Part shown: one piece after another, positions 8,697-16,610 of the stretch
Layout of the letters: each line of letters opens with the position of its first letter
Position numbering within the stretch: position 1 is the first letter of the stretch
DNA from: Lujinxingiaceae bacterium
Lineage (GTDB): Bacteria; Myxococcota_A; Bradymonadia; Bradymonadales; Bradymonadaceae
NCBI GenBank assembly: GCA_013697635.1
Contig: JACCWM010000201.1
Coordinates: forward strand, 62,001 to 126,000
Direction of reading: 5' to 3'
Length of the DNA: 64,000 nucleotides
The notes under the pieces: generated by a model
Told to the model about the DNA's origin: nothing
The model's input: only the letters and a program-made list of their open reading frames with translations
Databases searched by the model: none
Program-made: the position numbers and the translations under genes

Positions 8697-9091
8697 GGCG
8701 CACCTCGCTGGGTTGCGATCGAGACGCTGGTGAAACCTGCCGAGGCGGCTTCGTCAAAAATCTGCACGGCGCGATCAAGGGGCACGCGGCCATCGGAGAC
8801 CAGCAGCAGTCCCTCGTATTGGCTGCGAAGCGTCGTCAGTCGGCCCTCGAGTGCTTCGGGGGCGACGGCCTCGTCGAAGATGCGCATCGAGCCGTCGGCC
8901 AAGACGGTGATCACCACGGCGTCCGGGCGAGGCTCGCGGCTGTTGTCGGCCGATGGCAAGACCATGTTCATCTCGCGGATGCGATCGAAGTTTGCAGCGA
9001 GCACGACAAAAATCAGCAAGATGAAGACGACGTCGATCAGCGCCGAGACGTTGATCGTGGGCATCTCGCGCCGGTAGCTCTCAAATTGCAT
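8693..9091 (-). CDS. exbD: ExbD-type biopolymer transport protein
   Basis: Membrane protein of 132 aa with a single N-terminal helix (NVSALIDVVFILLIFVVLAA); the helix Asp at residue 20 is the proton-path residue of the family. The periplasmic domain is beta-alpha (AVVITVLADGSMRIFDEA, then LLLVSDGRVPLDRAVQIFD). Start chosen at the ATG at 9089-9091, which overlaps the exbB stop by 11 bases; a longer upstream frame would add a non-family Pro/Arg leader. Acts with ExbB to energise TonB. Confidence 0.88.
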   Translation of the reverse strand: MQFESYRREMPTINVSALIDVVFILLIFVVLAANFDRIREMNMVLPSADNSREPRPDAVVITVLADGSMRIFDEAVAPEALEGRLTTLRSQYEGLLLVSDGRVPLDRAVQIFDEAASAGFTSVSIATQRGAP

Positions 9092-9758
9092 CGGCGGCCT
9101 CACGTACGAGCGTGGGCACGGCTGGCTGGCCGGGGCGCGTTGCGGGTTGGGCGGGAAGCGCCGTGAGAACGCGGGCGATGCTGTCGGAGAGCGCAAGACG
9201 GAAGCGATCCGTGCGGCTGTTCAAGAACACGTAGCCGGCCAGCGCGGGAACGGCCACCATCAGGCCGGCCGCCGTGGTCAAAAGCGCCTTCCAGATGCCC
9301 GAGGAGAGCTGGGTGGCGTCGACGTTGCCGATGCCGCTCGTGCCCAGACCCATGAACAGCTCGACCATGCCGATGACCGTGCCCAAGAGGCCCAACAAGG
9401 GCGCGGCCTGCGCAATAAAGGAGAGCACGCCGACATTTTTCTCGAGTCGTTGAAGCGTCAGGCTTCCCACGCGCGCGGCCTCGGCCTCGACCCGATCGGG
9501 TCGGCGCAAAAAAGTCTCCAACATGGCGGCCACTACGGCGCTGACCGGGTGAGCACTCTGGGCGCAGGCGTCGCTGGCGCGCTCGAACTCACCCTCCTCG
9601 ATGTGCTCCAAAACCGGCTCGATCCAGGTCGACTCACCAAGGCGGGAGATTCTGAATTCGTTGATTTTCTTGATGAAGATGACGACGGCAAGCAGTGAGC
9701 ACAAATAGATTGGGTACATTGCCCAACCCCCATTCGTGACCAACTCGGCCAACGTCAT
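9081..9758 (-). CDS. exbB: ExbB-type MotA/TolQ/ExbB proton channel
   Basis: Membrane protein of 225 aa with three helices, at about 13-30, 110-134 and 151-177. The MotA/TolQ/ExbB core is clear: PLLGLLGTVIGMVELF and GIWKALLTTAAGLMVAVPAL. A GGAG lies 7 bases before the ATG. First gene of exbB-exbD-tonB, with a Fur site 62-80 bases upstream, so it is probably induced by iron starvation. No TonB-dependent receptor gene is in the window, so the substrate cannot be assigned here. Confidence 0.9.
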   Translation of the reverse strand: MTLAELVTNGGWAMYPIYLCSLLAVVIFIKKINEFRISRLGESTWIEPVLEHIEEGEFERASDACAQSAHPVSAVVAAMLETFLRRPDRVEAEAARVGSLTLQRLEKNVGVLSFIAQAAPLLGLLGTVIGMVELFMGLGTSGIGNVDATQLSSGIWKALLTTAAGLMVAVPALAGYVFLNSRTDRFRLALSDSIARVLTALPAQPATRPGQPAVPTLVREAADAI

Positions 9759-9819
9759 CGTACATCTCCAAATTTAAGCCAACGTCCAGTGATCAGACAT
9801 AGCTTAAACGCGCAGGTGT

Positions 9820-9838
9820 AACAATGAAAATCATTATC
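9820..9838. promoter_or_regulatory. Fur box upstream of exbB
   Basis: The 19 bases aacaatgaaaatcattatc match the classical Fur consensus gataatgataatcattatc at 16 of 19 positions. The site lies between the divergent exbB and acyltransferase genes, 62 bases from the exbB start and about 115 from the other. Repression by Fe-Fur of exbB-exbD-tonB is the obvious reading. Confidence 0.8.
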
Positions 9839-9953
9839 AAAATCAACGCGGCAGAAAGTGCCCACATTGGTGATTGCTGATTGAGGGTTGCTTTGTCTAA
9901 GATGCGCGCCATCCGCTTTGTTGTCCCAGGATCTCTCACGTCGAGGATATTCG

Positions 9954-11615
9954 ATGAGTTCTGAAGCACCGCTTTTTCGGTTCAAGGCCGAGCGTCCGCA
10001 GTTGGTCTCCGAGGTTTGCCGACGCTCGTTCAACGACTTTGTGGCGATGTCGCAAAAGGGCGACACCCAGGGCCTGGAGTACGCGCTCAACGAGGCGGCA
10101 TTCATGGAGATCGAGCGCATGCAGCGCGGTGCTGGCGAGGGCGACGAGATCCGCTCGATCGCCTGGTGGCGCGCGATGTCCAAGCGGCTGACGGTGATGT
10201 CCGAGCCTGAGAAGCGCGAGCTGCTCTGGTCGCTCACCCAGAGCTATTCGGAGGACATCGCTGGCAAGTTCAACCCGATGGTCTACAAGATGGCCACGGG
10301 GGCGCTGCCGATCGGGCTGAGCTTTTTGTTCAAGACCCAAGATATCAAGGACATGCCGCTGCCGACCAACCTCAAGCACGTGCAGACCACGATGAAGCAC
10401 ATCCGCGATCTGAGCGAGCGTGTGCAAATCCAGGGCGAGACCGAAACGCTCAAGAGCTTGGCCCGAAAGGGCACGCTGGTGTTCGTGCCCACGCACAGCT
10501 CGAACATGGATTCGATCCTGCTCGGCTGGTCGATGCACTCGGCGGGGCTTCCGCCGGTGACCTACGGTGCGGGCAAGAATCTGTTTACCAATCCGCTCAC
10601 CGGCTTTTTCATGCACAACCTGGGCGCCTACAAGGTCGACCGGCGCGTGCAGCACAAGCTCTACAAAGAGATTTTGAAGACTTACTCGCAGGTGTTGCTC
10701 GAGCGCGGCTACCACAGCCTGTTCTTTCCGGGCGGCACGCGCTGTCGCTCGAACATCGTCGAGACCCACCTCAAGCTCGGCCTGCTCGGCACGGCGATCT
10801 CGGGCTACGTGCACAAGCTGCTCCAAGATCCGCTGGCGAGCCCACTGTACATCTGCCCGATCACGATCAACTACAATTTGATCCTCGAGGCCGACAGCCT
10901 GATCCACGACCACCTTCGTGCCGAGGGCCGCGGCCGCTATTTTTTGGAGAACGACGAGTTCAACCAGCTCTCGACGGTTGCGCGCTTCGTGATGAACACG
11001 GTGCGCATGGACTCGACGACCGTGATTCGCTTCGGTCAGCCGATGGATCCCTTTGGCAACCGCGTCGAGGCCGACGGCATGAGCTACGACTCGCACGGGC
11101 GCATCATCGATCCGCGCAGCTACGTGCGCTCGGCGCGCACCGGCGAGATTGGCTACGACGCCTCGCGCGATCGCCAGTACACGCGCTACACCGGCACCCA
11201 GATCTCCGACGCATTTTTGAGCAACACCGTGATCATGCCCACGCAGCTCGTCAGCTACGTGCTCTTCGACATCTTAGAGAAGCGCTATCCGCGTTGGGAC
11301 GTCTTTCGCTTGCTGCGCTTTGGCACCGACGAGATGATCGCCTGGGAGGAGCTCCACCGCGGCGTCGACGCGGTACTTTCCAGGCTCAAAGAGCTCGCCA
11401 ACAACGGCGGCCCCAAGCTCTCACCGATGCTGCTCGAAGAAAAGGCCGACAGCATCGTCTACGCCGGCCTCGATTATCTGCGCATGTACCACATTCCTGT
11501 AGCCGTCGAGCGCTATACCGACGGCGTCATGCTCAACCGCCTCGAGCTGATCTATTTTTACGGAAACCGGCTGCGCACCTATGAGGCGCTGCTGCGTGAG
11601 AAGGTGGCGGCCTAG
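9954..11615 (+). CDS. Glycerol-3-phosphate/lysophosphatidate-type acyltransferase (PlsB-like)
   Basis: Acyltransferase of 553 aa, likely membrane-associated and acting in phospholipid synthesis. The four PlsB/PlsC blocks are in order: VPTHSSNMDS (HX4D catalytic), FFMHNLGAYKVDRR, FFPGGTRCRS (glycerol-phosphate binding) and ICPITINYN. The domain is set between N- and C-terminal extensions as in GPAT-type enzymes, not in the short PlsC. In block 3 the usual Glu is Gly (PGGTR), a common variant. The start ATG at 9954 gives MSSEAPLFRF. It is monocistronic and divergent from exbB. Confidence 0.8.
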   Translation: MSSEAPLFRFKAERPQLVSEVCRRSFNDFVAMSQKGDTQGLEYALNEAAFMEIERMQRGAGEGDEIRSIAWWRAMSKRLTVMSEPEKRELLWSLTQSYSEDIAGKFNPMVYKMATGALPIGLSFLFKTQDIKDMPLPTNLKHVQTTMKHIRDLSERVQIQGETETLKSLARKGTLVFVPTHSSNMDSILLGWSMHSAGLPPVTYGAGKNLFTNPLTGFFMHNLGAYKVDRRVQHKLYKEILKTYSQVLLERGYHSLFFPGGTRCRSNIVETHLKLGLLGTAISGYVHKLLQDPLASPLYICPITINYNLILEADSLIHDHLRAEGRGRYFLENDEFNQLSTVARFVMNTVRMDSTTVIRFGQPMDPFGNRVEADGMSYDSHGRIIDPRSYVRSARTGEIGYDASRDRQYTRYTGTQISDAFLSNTVIMPTQLVSYVLFDILEKRYPRWDVFRLLRFGTDEMIAWEELHRGVDAVLSRLKELANNGGPKLSPMLLEEKADSIVYAGLDYLRMYHIPVAVERYTDGVMLNRLELIYFYGNRLRTYEALLREKVAA

Positions 11616-11717
11616 TGTGGCGAGCGGTTTGAACAAAAGGCTGGCGCTCGATTTTGCGATGTGAATAATGGCGGGTGTGATTGCCAGCTCATCTTCCTCC
11701 CTGCTTTCTGACTCAAA

Positions 11718-13340
11718 ATGAAGTGTGCCATGCCTTTTGACTCTCGATCGACCCTCTCTTCTATTGGGCCTACACGTTGGGCATGGCTCGTCGGCGGCGC
11801 GCTGCTGGTGTGTGCACCGGCCGGTGCCTGGGCGGGCGTCAAGATCGAGGTGCAGGAGGTGCGCAGCTTTGCGCTGCCTGAAGACCTCAACGTGGGCCGC
11901 ATTCAGGTGGAGACGAACAATCCGGCCATGACGGTGTTGCATGGGCCCGGTGGCAGCGAGGAGGAGCCAAGCTGCGTGATCGTAGCGGCCGAAGGCGATT
12001 CGGCGGTGACTCATACCTACCAATACGCGAGTCTGCCGACGCTGTGCATGAGTGTATTGCCCAAGCCGGGCGGCGGATTTTTCGTGCGCGGAATCGCAAG
12101 TGACGACCCAGAGGCGCTCGTGATCGGGTTTACGGCTTTTCTCGACGCGACGGGCACCCAGGTGTGGGCGGTCCACGATCAGGCCCTGCTCGACGCCGAG
12201 TCGCGCGCCGACGGTGGCACGGGCACGTTTTTGGGCGCCTATTTGCAACCCCACAACGTGTTGGCCTACAGCGCGCGCTTCGATCGCCTGATGGCTTTTA
12301 CCGTAGGCGAGTTGAACATTGGCCCACAGCCGCGCCCGATCACCCAGGCCCATGTGATGAACGGCACGAGCGGGCGTATACGGATCAGCGGCCAGACCTT
12401 CGGCCAAAGCGGTGTTGGCTACGTGGCCGATGCCCGCGCGCGTGAATCGGACGGCTATTTTTTGCTCTACGTCTATCACTTTGGCAGCGAGGGCGCCTAC
12501 TTCTTCACCTACAATGGCGACGAGGCCGTCAAGGCCTACAAGCCTCGCGACGAGGATTGGAGCAAGCGCTTCGTGCTGCCTCCCGTGCAATTTGGTGCCG
12601 ACTCCAATGTGCACCTGCTCTGGACGCCGCCGACGAGCGAGTCGTCCACGGCGACCAACGTCACCGTGGTCAACACCGAGGCCGCCGAGGTCTACTCGTC
12701 TGTGTGGCCGTCGCGCGCACGCCTGGTAGAAGACCTCGTGGTGGGCCCGGATTTTGTTCCGATCGCCAAGGGCAGCGACATCGAGCTTGGCCCGGCGCAG
12801 GCGCTGATCGTCGGCCAGGAACACTCCGTGCTCGTCTATCGGGCGAGCCATGCCGGCTCCGAGCCCGAAGCCGAGCCAGAGATTGCGCCCTTTGGCTACT
12901 TGATGTTGCGCGTGATCGAGACGGCCACAGGCCGAGCCGTGGGCCTTGCACCAATCGGCGGGCTGACCGAGCACACCTTCAAGATTATTCGCGGCCAGGA
13001 CGGGGCGCTCAACTTGTTGGTGATCGACAACGAGTTCAAGATCCATGAATACGAGCTTCGCTTCACGGACACCGGTCCCGACGACGAGGGGCCGATGACG
13101 GGCGATGATGTCGGAGCAGGAAGCGACGTCGGAGTGGGTGTGGATATTGGTGTTGGTGTCGATGTTGGTGTGGGCTCAGACACGACCTCAGACGGCGAAG
13201 ACGACCAGAGCGCACGCGGGCGCTCCAACAGTGGGGGCTGCGCCTGCAGCAATGTCGATGGCCCGTCGCAGAGCGCGCCGCTGCTCGCCATGATCCTCGG
13301 CGCGCTGCTGTTCGCCAGCAGGCGTCGCGCACGGCGTTGA
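11718..13340 (+). CDS. Secreted protein with MYXO-CTERM-like sorting signal (540 aa)
   Basis: A signal peptide (AWLVGGALLVCAPAGAWAG) leads a roughly 430-residue domain that I do not recognise; its spaced aromatic and Gly motifs suggest beta-propeller or other all-beta structure. Near residue 460 comes a low-complexity Asp/Gly/Val linker (repeats of DVGVGV type). The end is tripartite: GGCACS, a hydrophobic segment LLAMILGALLFA, and a basic tail SRRRARR. This matches the MYXO-CTERM arrangement, in which the Cys-bearing tail is processed for surface display. The start could be the ATG at 11718 or the one at 11730, which has a GAAG 6 bases upstream; both keep the signal peptide. Confidence 0.75.
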   Translation: MKCAMPFDSRSTLSSIGPTRWAWLVGGALLVCAPAGAWAGVKIEVQEVRSFALPEDLNVGRIQVETNNPAMTVLHGPGGSEEEPSCVIVAAEGDSAVTHTYQYASLPTLCMSVLPKPGGGFFVRGIASDDPEALVIGFTAFLDATGTQVWAVHDQALLDAESRADGGTGTFLGAYLQPHNVLAYSARFDRLMAFTVGELNIGPQPRPITQAHVMNGTSGRIRISGQTFGQSGVGYVADARARESDGYFLLYVYHFGSEGAYFFTYNGDEAVKAYKPRDEDWSKRFVLPPVQFGADSNVHLLWTPPTSESSTATNVTVVNTEAAEVYSSVWPSRARLVEDLVVGPDFVPIAKGSDIELGPAQALIVGQEHSVLVYRASHAGSEPEAEPEIAPFGYLMLRVIETATGRAVGLAPIGGLTEHTFKIIRGQDGALNLLVIDNEFKIHEYELRFTDTGPDDEGPMTGDDVGAGSDVGVGVDIGVGVDVGVGSDTTSDGEDDQSARGRSNSGGCACSNVDGPSQSAPLLAMILGALLFASRRRARR

Positions 13341-13460
13341 AGTTGGCGCAAGCGCCTTGTTGGCGAACAGCAGCGCGTTGCCAAACCCTGGTAAGGCGTC
13401 TACTCTTACTGCGAGCGGCCCGAAGTCTTCCATGAAGCAACCCCACAGCGGATCTCCGGT

Positions 13461-14609
13461 ATGTCAGTAGAATTTGAGCGCAAACCGCTCGATATCGCTG
13501 CCTTTGCAGCCAACCTTCAGCGCCACATCGATCCGGCAGCTCCACCGCCGCTCAAGATGATGGCCGCGCGCGGCATGGTTCCGGCGCCGCCCGATCAGCA
13601 GCTCAAGGTGCTCTATCAGCTTCACTTTGATGAGGCCGTCTCGGTCGAGGTGCTCAAGGCCTTGCACGCGATGCCGGAGAATATCTTGCTGCCGGCCGTG
13701 CAGGGCGATCAGCCTGCCAGTGTGCTCGACTGGGTGGCCAGCGAGCGTGACGGCGCGGTGGTCGATGCGGTCGTGCTGCACAAGAATACCGACGATCGCA
13801 CGATCGCGCACCTCGCCAAGACGGCCGACGCCAATCTCTGCGATCTGATCAGCAACAACCAGGTCCGGGTGCTGCGCTACCCGACGATCATCGAGCATCT
13901 CTACAAGAACACCAGTGCGCGCATGGCCACGGTCGACAAGCTCGTCGATCTGGCCAAGCGAAATGACGTCGAGATCCCCAACCTGGCCGGGCTCAAGAGC
14001 GTGCTCGAGAGCGAGGAGGACCTCAGCGAAGGCCTGCTCGACGACGATGAATTTGCCGCGCTGCTCAAGGAGGAGGCCGCCAAGGTCAAGAGCGAGGACG
14101 CCCAGAGCTCCTCGATGGAGGAGCTCACCCGCGGCGAGCGCGAGCGGCTTCGCGAGCAACTCGACCAGGAAGACGAGGAGAAGGTCACCAAGGGCGGTGG
14201 CACGCTGCACAGCAAGATTTTGCAGATGAGCATCGCCCAGAAGGTGCGCCTGTCCACGGTGGGCAGCAAGGAGGCGATCAACATCTTGGTGCGCGACAGC
14301 AACAAGCTCATCCACATGGCGGCGATTCGCTCGCCACGACTCAACGCACCCGACGTCAAGAAGCTGGCTGGCAACAAGTCGATGCCCGAGGGCGTGGTTC
14401 GCTACATCGCCAACAACCGCGACTGGACGCGCCACTATGAGGTGATGGTCCTGCTCGTGAGCAATCCCAAGACGCCTTTGCCCGACGTGATGGGTTTCTT
14501 GAACCATCTGCGCTCCAAGGAGCTGCGCGACCTCTCACGCAGCAAGAACGTCCCCCAACAAGTCTCCCGCATGGCCAAAACACTGGCCACCAAGCGCTCC
14601 GGCGGCTGA
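13461..14609 (+). CDS. Conserved protein of unknown function with helical repeats (382 aa)
   Basis: A soluble protein with two helical, leucine-rich halves joined by an acidic segment at about residues 185-245 (SEEDLSEGLLDDDEFAALLK and a run of Glu/Asp/Arg). Recurrent units such as IHMAAIRSPRLNAPDVKKLA and TPLPDVMGFLNHL have the look of HEAT/ARM-like repeats. Similar helical-repeat proteins of unknown function occur in Myxococcota. No signal peptide, membrane helix or catalytic motif is seen. It is followed 27 bases later by a 155-aa protein gene on the same strand. Confidence 0.7.
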   Translation: MSVEFERKPLDIAAFAANLQRHIDPAAPPPLKMMAARGMVPAPPDQQLKVLYQLHFDEAVSVEVLKALHAMPENILLPAVQGDQPASVLDWVASERDGAVVDAVVLHKNTDDRTIAHLAKTADANLCDLISNNQVRVLRYPTIIEHLYKNTSARMATVDKLVDLAKRNDVEIPNLAGLKSVLESEEDLSEGLLDDDEFAALLKEEAAKVKSEDAQSSSMEELTRGERERLREQLDQEDEEKVTKGGGTLHSKILQMSIAQKVRLSTVGSKEAINILVRDSNKLIHMAAIRSPRLNAPDVKKLAGNKSMPEGVVRYIANNRDWTRHYEVMVLLVSNPKTPLPDVMGFLNHLRSKELRDLSRSKNVPQQVSRMAKTLATKRSGG

Positions 14610-14636
14610 TCGACGACCTGACGAGACGACACCATC

Positions 14637-15104
14637 ATGCAGGAAAAGCTTCCGCCGTGTGGACTCTACAAGACCACCGAGCCGCTGCCCGGAAAAGAGC
14701 AGTGGGTCCGTGAGAACTTGCTCGTCTACTTCCACAACCATTCTCAGCAGGGTCCGCCGCTGATCTTGTTGCCGGCAGCGAACAACGAGAACCGCTGGTC
14801 TTTCCATGAGAAGGGCTACCTGATCCGCGACATGAACTACGTTGCGGCGCTCGCCCCGCTCAAAGCCGAGGGCCTCTACGTGCTCTCCGAGCCGATTTAC
14901 CTCTCGCGCGACGAGTTCATCCCCGAGCAGACCCTGGTGCAACTTGGCTATACGCGCTCGGCCGATCCGATCTTGTTTTTGGCCAAGTTCACCGACAACG
15001 TGGTCTCGTTTCCCGCCAGCGGGCTCAAATGCACGATGGAAATCTTCACGCTGCTCGAAGACGTCAATTTCCGGGTGCCCGAATACCAAGACGCGATGCA
15101 CTAG
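14637..15104 (+). CDS. Conserved protein of unknown function (155 aa)
   Basis: Compact, soluble-looking protein with no signal peptide or repeats, starting MQEKLPPCGLYKTTEPLPGK. Short conserved-looking blocks are ENLLVYFHNHSQQGPPLI and LVQLGYTRSADPILFL. I recognise no family. It lies 27 bases after the helical-repeat gene and is probably in the same operon. A symmetric hairpin follows it. Confidence 0.65.
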   Translation: MQEKLPPCGLYKTTEPLPGKEQWVRENLLVYFHNHSQQGPPLILLPAANNENRWSFHEKGYLIRDMNYVAALAPLKAEGLYVLSEPIYLSRDEFIPEQTLVQLGYTRSADPILFLAKFTDNVVSFPASGLKCTMEIFTLLEDVNFRVPEYQDAMH

Positions 15105-15121
15105 CTTCCCAGGCTTTTTCA

Positions 15122-15141
15122 CCAGCGACCGAGGTCGCTGG
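15122..15141. terminator. Hairpin between convergent genes
   Basis: The 8-bp arms ccagcgac and gtcgctgg flank a 4-base loop, 17 bases past the plus-strand stop and 26 bases from the minus-strand stop. There is no downstream T-run on the plus strand, so it is only a possible shared terminator. Confidence 0.35.
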
Positions 15142-15166
15142 GGTCTGAGCGGAAACGACAGTGAGG

Positions 15167-16000
15167 CTATTTCTGGCCGTAGGTGGGGTCGAAGAGTGCG
15201 ATCGAGAGTGGCAGCGGCTCGGTGCCTTCGACCAGCGCGTACTGACCGAAGTCGGTGACGCCCTGCTCGCGCAAAAGCTGCTCGTCCAAGAAGGCATTTG
15301 CGGTGCAGTCACTGGGCTTCTGGGTGACGATGGCGAGCACGGTATCGACCAGGATCTGGGGCGTTCGCCACATCTCTTCGGTGCCCATGCCGAAGTGGCG
15401 CGTGGCCTGAGAGTCGACGGCGGTAACCGGCCAGAAGGCGTTGACGCCGATGTTGTGCTCGCGCACTTCCTCAGCGAGCGACTGGGCGATGAAGGTCATT
15501 CCCAGCTTGGAGAGGGCGTAGGCTGCCTTGTGGGGGGCGCGGTCGATGCTGATCGGCGGTGAGGCCATCAGGATGTGACCGTATTGTTGTTTGATCATGT
15601 GAGGCAGGGCGTAGAAGCTGCAGACGTAGGCTGCGCGCGCGTTGATCCCCATCATCAAATCGAAGCGCTTGGGCGGTGTGTCGAGCACGGAGGCCATGTG
15701 GATCGCGCCGGCATTGTTGATCAGGATGTCGAGGCGGCCCCAGGTTTCGATCGTGAGGTTGATCGCGGCCTCGATCTGCTCGTCGTAGCGAACGTCGAGC
15801 TGAATGGCCAGCGCCTGGCCGCCGCGCGCTTCGATCTCGGCGACCGTCTCGTGGATGGTGCCGGGAAGCACGCCATGGGGATCGGAGGTTTTGGCGGTGA
15901 CGACGACCTTGCAGCCTTCTTTGGCCAGGCCGATGGCGATTTCTTTGCCAATTCCGCGGCTTGCGCCCGTGATAAACGCGACTTGTCCTTGCAGCCTCAT
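15167..16000 (-). CDS. SDR-family oxidoreductase, HSDL2-like
   Basis: NAD(P)-dependent short-chain dehydrogenase of 277 aa. TGASRGIGKEIA is the cofactor loop, NNAGAIH the structural Asn motif, and YALSK carries the catalytic Tyr and Lys. The segments TAKTSDPHGVLPGTI, SVLDTPPKRFDLMMGINAR and VNAFWPVTAVDS match the mammalian HSDL2 type more than FabG-type enzymes; HSDL2 is linked to lipid metabolism, but its substrate is poorly defined. The C-terminal sterol-carrier domain of HSDL2 is absent. The start ATG at 16000 has GGAG 6 bases upstream. Divergent from the kinase-domain gene. Confidence 0.82.
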   Translation of the reverse strand: MRLQGQVAFITGASRGIGKEIAIGLAKEGCKVVVTAKTSDPHGVLPGTIHETVAEIEARGGQALAIQLDVRYDEQIEAAINLTIETWGRLDILINNAGAIHMASVLDTPPKRFDLMMGINARAAYVCSFYALPHMIKQQYGHILMASPPISIDRAPHKAAYALSKLGMTFIAQSLAEEVREHNIGVNAFWPVTAVDSQATRHFGMGTEEMWRTPQILVDTVLAIVTQKPSDCTANAFLDEQLLREQGVTDFGQYALVEGTEPLPLSIALFDPTYGQK

Positions 16001-16099
16001 CAAAGTCTCCATTTCCGTGTATAGTTTGGTCCTCGAAAGCGGCAACGTTATCTGCAACGACCCAGTGAAGCAAGCGCGGCCAAAGCCCGGAGTTGCACC

Positions 16100-16606
16100 A
16101 TGAAGATTGTGATCGCCGAGTTTTCGCTCGTCGTGCTCATTGGCCCGTCAGGCTGCGGAAAATCGAGCTTTGCCAGACGTCATTTCCTGGCGACCGAGAT
16201 CGTCTCCTCGGACGGGTGTCGGGCACTGGTCTGCGACGACGAGAGCAACCAGAGAGCGAGCGCGGATGGCTTCGAGTTGCTGAACTTCATTGCGAACAAG
16301 AGGCTGGCGCGCGGGCGTTTGACAGTGATCGATGCGACCAGCGTTCAAAAGCGCGCGCGCAGGGAACTGCTCGAGCTGGCGCGCACCCATGGTTGCCCGG
16401 CGGTGGCGATCGTCTTCGATTTGCCCCAGGAGCTGTGCGTGGCGCGAGACGCCGCGCGCGTTGGTCGAAACGTCGGCCCCGAGATCGTCCAGAAGCAACG
16501 CCTGCACCTCGATCAGGCGCTCGGCGAGCTGGCCGACGAGGGTTTTGAGCAGGTCGTGGTGCTCACCACGGCCGAACAGGTCGATGCGGCCAGCATCGAG
16601 CGATGA
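16100..16606 (+). CDS. Stand-alone PNKP-type polynucleotide 5'-kinase domain (168 aa)
   Basis: P-loop kinase with Walker A GPSGCGKS at residues 15-22, then the EIVSSDGCR block, the DDESNQ segment, the lid-type helix FELLNFIANKRLARGRLTVI and DATSVQKRARRELL. This order closely matches the N-terminal kinase domain of bacterial Pnkp, the RNA-repair enzyme that normally continues into phosphatase and ligase domains (over 800 aa). Here the protein stops just after VDAASIER, the domain boundary. No hen1, phosphatase or ligase gene is adjacent. A nucleic-acid or nucleotide kinase role is likely, RNA repair less certain. Confidence 0.75.
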   Translation: MKIVIAEFSLVVLIGPSGCGKSSFARRHFLATEIVSSDGCRALVCDDESNQRASADGFELLNFIANKRLARGRLTVIDATSVQKRARRELLELARTHGCPAVAIVFDLPQELCVARDAARVGRNVGPEIVQKQRLHLDQALGELADEGFEQVVVLTTAEQVDAASIER

Positions 16607-16610
16607 AAAG

